Positions 9,501 to 14,207 of a stretch of 14,249 nt of DNA are shown one piece after another (the stretch's first letter is position 1; each line of letters begins with the position of its first letter). Source of the stretch: CAZYPH01 sp964649095 (GTDB lineage Bacteria; Bdellovibrionota; UBA1018; UBA923). Location: positions 1 to 14,249 of the forward strand of contig CAZYPH010000056.1 of NCBI GenBank assembly GCA_964649095.1. The letters run 5' to 3'. The position numbers and the translations under genes were made by a program. Below the pieces are notes generated by a model. The model was not told the origin of the DNA. It worked only from the letters and a program-made list of their open reading frames with translations, and searched no databases.

Positions 9501-9831
9501 TAAGGGCGCTGGAATAAGGCCGTTCGGTGACTTTTTAAATGGGGGTGTCTGGTTCGGTCCCTCGACTGGGAGGGAGCGAGTGCCCATGTTGTTAGGTCAA
9601 CGGGAATATGAGGGGCTGCGTGCTTTGAATCGAAGATCAGAACAAGCAGGTGTCCATCTTATGGGCGTACTCCATCGTCAATGGTCGAGAATGCAAGCGC
9701 ACGATGGGCAAAATGACAGTGGGGCTCCACAACCCCCAGCGCCCGACACGCCAGATGACGCCGACCCGTGCAACAAAGCCCTAACAGATACGAATAGCCC
9801 AGCCCCCCGTGCGCCGCGGAGACGGCGGTAA
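3499..9831 (+). CDS. Giant exported or membrane-anchored protein with SF2 DEAH-box helicase core, C-terminal function unknown
   Basis: The product has 2110 residues. Residues 1-33 look like a Sec signal peptide. A beta-rich segment (about 68-115) precedes an SF2 helicase core with the motifs in canonical order: Walker A 'PTGTGKT' (K211), DEAH at 319-322, 'TASP' at 354-357, a motif IV-like strand 'GIIIVDT' (485-491), motif V 'REGVDFPE' (552-559) and motif VI 'QALGRFFR' (588-595; arginines 592 and 595). The pattern is closest to ResIII/UvrB-like translocases. After about residue 640 nothing is recognised: Ala/Leu/Arg-rich helical regions are separated by proline-rich linkers at about 645-685, 968-1020 and 1360-1395, and the tail (2075-2110) ends in four arginines. 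The mature part holds one cysteine, C2091. Lysine is scarce relative to arginine. The first in-frame ATG after a stop at 3472 was chosen; it has no clear Shine-Dalgarno. The gene lies 54 bases after the RND gene. Helicase identity is firm; role, partners and location are inferred. Export of an ATPase is paradoxical, so uncleaved membrane anchoring is a real alternative. Confidence 0.92.
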   Translation: MFINANYLLLSRVRAVFAAIVLSFVIFCSIGQAGTLDELPQALQSQATTLRDRVLMPVLTERSRTPTLPSGVQLTWQAGGPPGVLFSVTIRSSQGDYVVEVTNSVARVYPQVGTPEVQSLGGGRLSSAVSLWSDGLNSAEARQTMQGTVRSMLVADQALHPMMPPYVGLTDAQNRTLEAFRAAWRGHNQTAPAIRPAIFSALIVQPTGTGKTLVAAQAVKVLGAGPSTITVFIGPNAQVNNAATATFMRVHGWNASQVRIASSAAAGEAPVGVATPDTTHLTYRPNVRFIATTRQTMEARLADFLNSIPEGVQVQVVVDEAHGMGAAAREEADFRRILQQLVGRPKVTRLLGFTASPWHDASDVAALFRHVVLWNNSRLLAQEARFAPREAWPLIATRLLLEAVRSGTVLPLRSVTVLDAAEQNGADPRSANAVAHLLTEYGRLRADLRRQARVSSPQEARLTQAFQRLVEHLVEELASATWRRGIIIVDTIEAAEALQEALSQAFGAGVGVETVTSRDGATVMAERLRWFRSREGRAATEPRLVVAVDILREGVDFPELDWGALLLSVGRNPTTNTPTFGAIRTILQALGRFFRVSPGKLGPQILWTRDIHHIMADVLDGMMPAPRSWSWDLTAIGESIARDGATRPQQSGPRPPLVRYRGPESFMRRAPVPGVEPLQPEVLGSRGNSSGLLGQWSGFDYSRALEVVVPTLKRQADRMGLSVGAFVTQLQTVVQRTETTLSGRGASTAAAQTPAEWVLNDADLQTLSNLAARAQQTGVVAQPEYAVLMKVWRLFTAWSQKSMLSGASTGLNIGGPNGLLRLLAEWWPQLVFGGDATLSAEARRAGMERLAASPADWTFERWIRGQVAHWSVEEQNFFLERLAATLPQTGATSWAALKGLTLARVRAGVASGEAADATLARIVFAVSNLRTAASGRFEDWMQRWTEQFWSTNWPTSEVEVRSSNPFVPSATPSGEAGVAPGSGESQSGRPATQEPPAPVITPSRLRAPTLPPTRSGLTPMGELPDWGEAALVAERARAGRLEAGLSPSTSASASIARYLEAQVREKLNLEATTNLTADHWINFWGEAILAVDFDARWPERFKDQLLGRVLAQIEALYRRTTFAGGAAQIAATAREALVRIMALVRQARDGFERGRVQPAPEGHTVEVPNVFAWNGQLRALGLVPAGSEVPPAFHDGSYFTHHQGSVAEGSSALPNDVLEAYGQLYRALSADTVAADAARDAVFANRAHVDRLLTAIFEAIHHLNTPQAPARARGAQTWLANRSGQGATLEGFRAFLAGLNNTLSSQIRFQQGMAAIAGYAQQWRAHGGATPFDPLTYTRNADAAWAVVPLVARHFHKEPPIRPAPVAAPVARPERPAAPRPETAPRANNADIQRQDRERRLERVRAIFSGAEGVLPTAIWDGEGLDYAALHDVFGPHSGTEVPDALRAGAWPAIVAWANWVGVPLWLDPRQAVEGLEAARSQQAFRAMFEQVLKSATRYLPVVRGPPEDLIRHAIDDLEQATGGRSFESPENFMGAVVSGLMTIVELFEAGHALPTGSAFEHYGQRIERFFALPRFGLRQAEAEVAQRRIKADERLNQSVFFDSLSAWLRYSSGPGEVDDFAQSYLSLAVKLMHDAAVAIESQRNTRGFLGSITERLASDPLEKAQAQFLESLDRSAGAISGASLGLFITMLAEYLPPSMRNNAARAIAELFQNVRPSILKPVDSTNSAELMAHRQAFVAMLAGPVDYLIFQISSHLGVEVIGVRAGLDAKLRLLVHLILGSHALRQVMPFNADQLASANTWGLNAVYRLFMQDPTPEDWMQAKAARNDPGHPLDMIARVRGSRTNRKVWADVRRQVQLFGEIPTGVRPVLMEALGVVLDRLESKRGSRERYLDATKVNDALTPLLNTWFLGVYQAFSISTSANFQSWPIPEGATARTPLGGQWFSQISPTMLGSWLAGDAYFPAIGAVLDAVYSHSVRAYFANQVWPAAQSVEHGARSLSKGAGIRPFGDFLNGGVWFGPSTGRERVPMLLGQREYEGLRALNRRSEQAGVHLMGVLHRQWSRMQAHDGQNDSGAPQPPAPDTPDDADPCNKALTDTNSPAPRAPRRRR
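6638..6661 (+). repeat. Short hexanucleotide tandem repeat inside the giant gene
   Basis: Four consecutive hexamers read CATCGA, CATCGG, CATCGG, CATCAA and encode part of a Ser/Thr/Ala run ('STSASAS') just after the proline-rich linker. Because the unit is six bases, slippage would change the length by two residues without shifting the frame. The repeat sits in a low-complexity linker and may simply reflect that. Confidence 0.55.
8020..9700 (+). other. Lower-GC C-terminal segment of the giant gene (composition break)
   Basis: From about position 8000 (residue about 1500) the same open frame becomes visibly poorer in GC. Counting by hand, 7621-7680 is 42/60 G+C, whereas 8401-8460 is 28/60, 8461-8520 is 27/60 and 8641-8700 is 23/60. 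The segment uses more A/T-ending codons, including AGA and AAA, and encodes more Phe, Lys and Asn than the middle of the protein. The proline-rich end from about 9715 is GC-rich again. The boundary is approximate. The segment may be a separately acquired or differently constrained domain. Confidence 0.6.
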
Positions 9832-9834
9832 AGC

Positions 9835-10149
9835 CTACGCCGCCAGCTCCTCAAAAATCTTTCCAATCGTTTCTAGTGTCGGATTAAAGGGTTTTTCTGG
9901 GTCGATGAGATCGTATAGTGTCGTGCGACCAATCTTCGTTCGTTTAGAGAGGTTAAGTTTCGATGTCGTGCGAAGATAACTTACTAGTACGTCTTGAAAC
10001 GTCTCGATGTCGTTATGCGTCAGAGCGTCTACGAGGATTTCTTTAACAAGCTTTTTATCGGCAAGTGATTTGTTATGCGATGACCTGTGGGTTACGAATA
10101 AACTCTTCCCGGATTTTTTTTGCTCGTTTGATGTCTTTGTTTTGGCCAT
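9835..10149 (-). CDS. Antitoxin of a HigBA-like toxin-antitoxin pair (Xre-type helix-turn-helix)
   Basis: This 104-residue protein probably neutralises the toxin encoded just upstream on the same strand and represses their shared promoter. Residues 34-60 ('LVKEIL..AL..ND...F..VL') match the pattern of HigA-like addiction-module antidotes. Residues 64-98 form a putative helix-turn-helix containing 'RTTLYDLI' and 'NPTLETIGKIFEEL'. The start at 10149 is chosen because GGAGG (complement of 10158-10162) sits 8 bases before it; an ATG five codons further upstream at 10164 would leave this perfect ribosome site inside the gene. The first 25 residues, basic and polar, are encoded inside the toxin's 3' end, a 77-base overlap. 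The stop lies 3 bases from the converging stop of the giant gene. Family assignment is by pattern only. Confidence 0.8.
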   Translation of the reverse strand: MAKTKTSNEQKKSGKSLFVTHRSSHNKSLADKKLVKEILVDALTHNDIETFQDVLVSYLRTTSKLNLSKRTKIGRTTLYDLIDPEKPFNPTLETIGKIFEELAA

Positions 10150-10381
10150 TTTTGTTTCCTCCAAATAACACCACGACTAACGTGTTGTTGTAGACGAAAG
10201 TATAAATCCGCATGCCGGAAACCCACTTTAATTCGATTAGTCCCTCGAATTGATTGATAAAACCAAAGTGTCCGTCAATTTCAATACGGTCTAGTCGGGC
10301 GTCAACAATAGCCCTAGTTTTCCGATCTTTTTTTGAATACCAGCCCATAAAAGCGCTTGATTTTAGAATCTGGTACCGCAT
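10073..10381 (-). CDS. Toxin of a HigBA-like pair (RelE/ParE superfamily, addiction-module killer type)
   Basis: The 102-residue protein fits the RelE/ParE-superfamily 'killer protein' pattern: 'F..W...KDRKTRAIVDARLDRIEIDGHFG' (11-40, with R29), 'GLIELKWVSGMRIY' (47-60, the family's 'EL....G.R.Y' core with R58), and 'FGGNKNGQNKDIKRA' (73-87, the 'GG.K..Q..DI..A' signature). Members of this group are ribosome-dependent mRNA endonucleases; activity here is inferred. Length is typical (about 95-110). It is the first gene of the pair, as in higBA and unlike relBE. Its start has no good Shine-Dalgarno, while the downstream antitoxin has a very strong one, which would favour antitoxin over toxin synthesis. 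The pair is AT-richer than the giant gene next to it, which suggests transfer. Confidence 0.85.
   Translation of the reverse strand: MRYQILKSSAFMGWYSKKDRKTRAIVDARLDRIEIDGHFGFINQFEGLIELKWVSGMRIYTFVYNNTLVVVLFGGNKNGQNKDIKRAKKIREEFIRNPQVIA
10158..10162 (-). promoter_or_regulatory. Strong ribosome binding site of the antitoxin gene
   Basis: On the minus strand this reads GGAGG, followed by AAACAAAA and the ATG at 10149 (8-base spacer). It lies within the toxin coding sequence and decides the antitoxin start. Its quality contrasts with the absent or weak site before the toxin. Confidence 0.8.
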
Positions 10382-10404
10382 TTTCTAAGTGTACGGTATA
10401 GCGA

Positions 10405-10419
10405 ACATTGAGGCAATGT
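10405..10419. promoter_or_regulatory. Palindrome upstream of the toxin gene, candidate antitoxin operator
   Basis: ACATTG-AGG-CAATGT is a perfect inverted repeat with 6-base arms and a 3-base centre. It lies 24-38 bases upstream of the toxin start, next to a TATACC hexamer (complement of 10395-10400) that could be the -10 box. HigA-type antitoxins autoregulate by binding such dyads over their promoter. Binding is inferred from position and symmetry only. Confidence 0.45.
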
Positions 10420-10444
10420 GTTTGTGTAGAAAAATAGCAACCGC

Positions 10445-10464
10445 CTCATCGCTGGCGATATGAG
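10445..10464. promoter_or_regulatory. Imperfect palindrome in the beta-oxidation upstream region, possible regulator site
   Basis: CTCATCGC-TG-GCG(AT)ATGAG is a dyad whose right arm carries two extra bases; its inner core ATCGC-TG-GCGAT is perfect. It is followed at once by the 8-base palindrome GAGATCTC (10462-10469). Both precede the candidate -35 box of the thiolase gene, so a repressor of fatty-acid degradation genes could act here. No known FadR, PsrA or FadP consensus is recognised. Confidence 0.3.
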
Positions 10465-10472
10465 ATCTCCCA

Positions 10473-10501
10473 TTGCCAAACACCACCCTTCTCGTCACAA
10501 T
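10473..10501 (+). promoter_or_regulatory. Candidate sigma-70-type promoter of the beta-oxidation operon
   Basis: TTGCCA at 10473-10478 (5 of 6 to TTGACA) and CACAAT at 10496-10501 (4 of 6 to TATAAT) are separated by 17 bases. An alternative -10, TATAAA at 10503-10508, has no partner at the right distance. The predicted transcript would start near 10508 and include the GGAGG ribosome site at 10530-10534 of the thiolase gene, nine bases before its ATG. Confidence 0.4.
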
Positions 10502-10543
10502 CTATAAACACTAAATCATCAATAATTTTGGAGGCTTTTACCT

Positions 10544-11860
10544 ATGGCCACAACTCAAACTAAATCTCAAAACAGCCGTGAAGTCTGGATTGTCGACGGT
10601 CTTCGTTCGCCCTTTGCTAAAGCGGGTGGCCCCTTAAAAGACATGAAGGCGGTAGCTCTCGGCGTGCATGTTCTGCGCGATCTAATTTACAAACTAAGCC
10701 TAGACACTAAACAAGTCGACGAAGTGGTGATTGGCAATACCGGTAACCCAGAAGACGCGGCCAACATCGCGCGCGTGATTGCCTTGGAGAGTGGTGTTCC
10801 TCAAAACGTTTCGGCCTACACCGTCCACCGCAATTGTGCCTCAGCGATGGAGGCGGTAGCACAAGGGTTTATGAAAATCCAAAGCGGCCAGTGCGACGTC
10901 GTATTAGCTGGCGGTGTTGAGAGTATGTCGAATCTGCCGTTGCTCTATTCGAAGCCCATGACCGATTTATTTGCTGGTTTGATGGGTGCGAAAACGCTTC
11001 AACAAAAATTGCAGATTGCGACAAAGTTTCGTCCACAATTTTTAAAACCCATTATTGCGATTCAAGAGGGCTTAACCGACCCTGTTTGTGGCCTGAACAT
11101 GGGGCAAACGGCCGAATTGCTGGCAAAAGAGGGCAATATTACGCGTGAAGCGCAAGATGCCTTTGCCGTGCGTTCGCACGAAAAGGCGGTCATTGCGACT
11201 GAGAGCGGTCGTTTAAAAACAGAAATCACGCCTATTTCAAAACCACCAAAATACGACTCGTTTTTGACCGAAGATTTTGGCCCTCGTAAAGGCCAGTCCA
11301 TGGAAAGTTTGGGCAAACTAAAACCCTATTTCGACCGTGTAAATGGCACGATCACCGTGGGCAACGCCTGCCCGATTACGGATGGTGCGGCCATGCTTGT
11401 GATGATGAGTGCCGAAAAAGCCAAGGCACTTGGATATAAACCGCTCGCGAAAATGCGTTCGTTTGCATTTGCGGCGTTAGAGCCTGAGCGTATGGGTTTA
11501 GGCCCGGTATACGCCACACCAAAGGCATTGCAGCTGGCGGGTTTAACGATGAAAGACATCGGTTTAGTCGAGTTGAACGAGGCCTTTGCAGCACAAGTAA
11601 TTGCGTGTCAGCAGATGTTTGCATCGAAAAAATTTGCTCAAGAAAAACTAGGCCTTTCAGAAGCCATCGGTGAAGTGCGGGACGAGATTTTAAATGTCAA
11701 CGGCGGTGCCATTGCTTTAGGCCACCCGGTGGGTGCTACAGGCGCCCGGCTGGTGTTGACCCTTGCTAAAGAACTGGCGTTGAAAAATACACAGTTTGGT
11801 GTTGCCACACTTTGTATCGGCGGTGGCCAAGGTGGCGCAGTGATTTTAGAAAAAGCGTAA
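10544..11860 (+). CDS. fadI: Acetyl-CoA acyltransferase (3-ketoacyl-CoA thiolase), FadI-type long form
   Basis: This enzyme cleaves 3-ketoacyl-CoA with CoA to give acetyl-CoA and a shortened acyl-CoA, the last step of the beta-oxidation cycle in the cytoplasm. Its 438 residues match the long FadI/trifunctional-beta subunit class (about 436) and not the shorter FadA class (about 390). The nucleophile Cys98 is in 'HRNCASAMEAV', 'NEAFAAQ' follows at 345-351, His394 is in 'GGAIALGHPVGATGAR', and the general-base Cys424 is in 'LCIGGGQGG'. All catalytic residues are present. The insert between about 135 and 180 is the extra region of long thiolases. The ATG has GGAGG nine bases upstream. The alpha-subunit gene follows after 27 bases, so the two products probably form a complex. 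The fadI rather than fadA name rests on length and general similarity. Confidence 0.93.
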   Translation: MATTQTKSQNSREVWIVDGLRSPFAKAGGPLKDMKAVALGVHVLRDLIYKLSLDTKQVDEVVIGNTGNPEDAANIARVIALESGVPQNVSAYTVHRNCASAMEAVAQGFMKIQSGQCDVVLAGGVESMSNLPLLYSKPMTDLFAGLMGAKTLQQKLQIATKFRPQFLKPIIAIQEGLTDPVCGLNMGQTAELLAKEGNITREAQDAFAVRSHEKAVIATESGRLKTEITPISKPPKYDSFLTEDFGPRKGQSMESLGKLKPYFDRVNGTITVGNACPITDGAAMLVMMSAEKAKALGYKPLAKMRSFAFAALEPERMGLGPVYATPKALQLAGLTMKDIGLVELNEAFAAQVIACQQMFASKKFAQEKLGLSEAIGEVRDEILNVNGGAIALGHPVGATGARLVLTLAKELALKNTQFGVATLCIGGGQGGAVILEKA

Positions 11861-11887
11861 TTTTTTAATATAAAGAAAAGTATATAT

Positions 11888-14107
11888 ATGAATTTAGAAA
11901 CATCTGTTCAAAAAAATAAAAATACCATTCGAGAATCTAACATGACCGGTATCAATGCCTTTCGTTTAGTTGATTATTCTTCCGAGTATAATGCCCCTGG
12001 ATTGTTTGGTTTGCATTTTGATATTCCGAAAGAAAAAGTAAACAAGTTGTCGCCAGCCATCGTTGAAGAGTTGGCCCAGGTTTTAGACGACGTTGAAAAA
12101 CGCACCGACATCAAAACGCTCGTTATTCTATCGGATAAAGATAATATTTTTATCGCCGGTGCCGACATCGACGTGATCAAAACGTTGAAAACTAAAGAAG
12201 ACGCCGCCCTCATGGCCGAACAAGGTGAGCGTGTGTTGCGTCGCTTTGAAAAAATGCGATTCCCCGTCATTGCCGCCGTCAATGGCGCGTGTATGGGCGG
12301 CGGTACCGAGTTTGCGTTGTGTTGTAAGTACATTGTGGTGTCCGATGCACCGTCCACACGCATTGCACTGCCCGAAGTCAATTTGGGCATTATGCCAGGT
12401 TTTGGTGGTACCGTGCGTATGCCAGAGCGTATCGGCCTACAAAACGCTTTAGATTTTATTCTAACTGGTAAAAACATGAATGGCCCTAAAGCGGTAAAAC
12501 TAGGTTTTGCCGACGCGTGTTTGCCACACCAAAATTTTAACGCCCGTGCTTTGGCCTATGGCGCACAGGTTTTAAAGGGCGCGGTTAAAAAACGCGAACG
12601 TAAAGTTTCGTTTCAAGAAAAGGCTCTAACCCAGAACTTAGTGGGCCGAGCGGTGTTGTTTTCACAAGCACGTAAAATGGTCATGAAAAAATCGCGTGGC
12701 AAATATCCGGCACCGCTTGCGATTTTAGATACGATGGCAGAACAAGCGTCTACGTCACGCGACCGTCGTTTTAAATTAGAAGTGACCGCTTTTGGTGCGT
12801 TAGCCGTAACCGATGTTTCAAAACGTATGATCGAGTTGTTTTATGCGTCTGAAGCCGTGAAAAAACAAACTGGCGTGACAGGTTATAAACTCGACGCCAA
12901 AGATAAAGCCCAAAGTATTGGTGTGTTGGGCGCTGGTGTGATGGGCGGTGGTATCGCGCAATTAGGTGCTGCAAAAAACCTACCCGTACGTATGAAAGAC
13001 ATCGACCACAAAGGCTTAGCGTTGGGCACTCAAGCGGCTACGCGTATTTTTTCAGGACTTGTAAAAAAGAAAAAACTTACGAAACGCGAAGCCGATATCA
13101 AGTTCGCATTAATCAGCCCAACTACTGATTATACAGGGTTTGAAAAACTCGACATCGTCGTGGAAGCCGTTGTTGAGAACATGGACGTTAAAAAGAAAGT
13201 TTTGAAAGAGTGCGAAGGTCACATGCGTGCCGATGCTGTTTTTGCAACGAACACTTCGAGCCTTTTGGTAACCGAAATGGCTACTGCAGCGGCGAGGCCT
13301 GAGAATGTGGTGGGCATGCACTTTTTTAATCCGGTACACAAAATGCCGTTGATCGAAGTAATCCGCGGTGCAAAGTCGTCCGATCGCGCTGTGGCTGTGA
13401 CGTTTGAATTATCTAAACGTCTCGGCAAAACACCGATCGTCGTAAAAGACGGGCCAGGATTTTTAGTAAACAGGCTTTTGATGCCGTACCTTAATGAAGC
13501 CAGTTACCTCATGGCTGAGGGCGCACCTATCGAAGAACTCGATGAACATGTTTTGGATTTCGGCATGCCTATGGGGCCTGCGACGTTGTTAGACGAAGTG
13601 GGTATCGATGTTGGCACGAAAGTAGCGAAAATCTTATTCGAAGCGTTTGGTGCGCGCGCCGAGCCGTGTAAACTCAACTCGAAGTTAGTCGATGCTAAAC
13701 TGTACGGTAAAAAAGCAAATAAAGGTTTCTATATATATAATAATCAAGGTATTCAGGAAGGTTTGAATCCAGATATCTATTCTGTTTTAGGTGTCGAGCC
13801 GAAGTCGCCTTCGAAAGCGCAGCAGGCTGATTGGATTCCGCGCATGATGCTTTGTATGGTGAACGAAGCGGCCATCTGTTTAGCTGAAGGCATTGTGGCA
13901 ACACCACAAGATGTGGATGTTGGTATGATTTTCGGTACGGGGTTTGCGCCATTCCGTGGTGGTCCATTGCGTTGGGCCGATACGTTGGGCTTAAAACATA
14001 TTGTGGCTGAGTTAGAACGATTGAGTCGCGAAGTGTCGCCGCGTTTTAAACCATCGCCTGCGATTCTGGCATTGGCTGAAAAATCGAACACGTTCTACCG
14101 CGATTAG
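11888..14107 (+). CDS. fadJ: Fatty-acid oxidation complex alpha subunit: enoyl-CoA hydratase / 3-hydroxyacyl-CoA dehydrogenase
   Basis: The protein hydrates trans-2-enoyl-CoA and oxidises the resulting 3-hydroxyacyl-CoA with NAD+, feeding the thiolase encoded upstream. The crotonase half (about 25-230) shows the oxyanion-hole segment 'FIAGADID' (88-95) and both catalytic glutamates: E141 in 'GGGTEFALCC' and E163 in 'LPEVNLGIMPGFGG'. The dehydrogenase half starts with a Rossmann motif 'GVLGAGVMGGGIA' (345-357), continues with 'NTSSL' (455-459) and the catalytic His478/Glu490 pair in 'GMHFFNPVHKMPLIE', and ends with duplicated C-terminal helical domains (525-739) including 'GPGFLVNRL' and 'GTGFAPFRGGPLRWAD'. 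The 739 residues compare with 714 (FadJ) and 729 (FadB) in E. coli. The start at 11888 has a weak purine-rich site (AAAGAAAAG). The ATG at 11942, giving 721 residues, is a fair alternative because conservation begins just after it. fadJ fits the partner thiolase type; fadB-like naming is possible. Confidence 0.92.
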   Translation: MNLETSVQKNKNTIRESNMTGINAFRLVDYSSEYNAPGLFGLHFDIPKEKVNKLSPAIVEELAQVLDDVEKRTDIKTLVILSDKDNIFIAGADIDVIKTLKTKEDAALMAEQGERVLRRFEKMRFPVIAAVNGACMGGGTEFALCCKYIVVSDAPSTRIALPEVNLGIMPGFGGTVRMPERIGLQNALDFILTGKNMNGPKAVKLGFADACLPHQNFNARALAYGAQVLKGAVKKRERKVSFQEKALTQNLVGRAVLFSQARKMVMKKSRGKYPAPLAILDTMAEQASTSRDRRFKLEVTAFGALAVTDVSKRMIELFYASEAVKKQTGVTGYKLDAKDKAQSIGVLGAGVMGGGIAQLGAAKNLPVRMKDIDHKGLALGTQAATRIFSGLVKKKKLTKREADIKFALISPTTDYTGFEKLDIVVEAVVENMDVKKKVLKECEGHMRADAVFATNTSSLLVTEMATAAARPENVVGMHFFNPVHKMPLIEVIRGAKSSDRAVAVTFELSKRLGKTPIVVKDGPGFLVNRLLMPYLNEASYLMAEGAPIEELDEHVLDFGMPMGPATLLDEVGIDVGTKVAKILFEAFGARAEPCKLNSKLVDAKLYGKKANKGFYIYNNQGIQEGLNPDIYSVLGVEPKSPSKAQQADWIPRMMLCMVNEAAICLAEGIVATPQDVDVGMIFGTGFAPFRGGPLRWADTLGLKHIVAELERLSREVSPRFKPSPAILALAEKSNTFYRD

Positions 14108-14136
14108 TTGTGTCGGAAGTTAGCATGCATGAAAAG

Positions 14137-14176
14137 AACGCGAGGTTGCAGCCAGCTGGGGGCTCGACCTCGCGTT
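14137..14176. terminator. Intrinsic terminator after the beta-oxidation operon, probably bidirectional
   Basis: AACGCGAGGT (14137-14146) pairs perfectly with ACCTCGCGTT (14167-14176). Inside the loop, AGCC (14150-14153) can also pair with GGCT (14161-14164), extending the stem past a small internal loop. On the plus strand the stem runs into TTTTC followed shortly by TATTTTAG; on the minus strand it runs into TTCTTTTC. It lies 30 bases after the fadJ stop and between that stop and a possible converging gene end, so it could serve both directions. Confidence 0.8.
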
Positions 14177-14207
14177 TTCGGTATTTTAGTCGGTACGTGG
14201 CGTTACG

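Noticed and set aside
9812..9844. GC-rich dyads around the junction of the giant gene and the antitoxin (CGCCG...CGGCG and GGCGG...CCGCC)
   Set aside because: They are short, mutually exclusive and not followed by a T-run on either strand, so they do not qualify as an intrinsic terminator.
11974..12477. Minus-strand open frame of 167 codons opposite fadJ
   Set aside because: It covers the most conserved hydratase motifs on the other strand and has a composition typical of a codon shadow; no independent evidence of coding.
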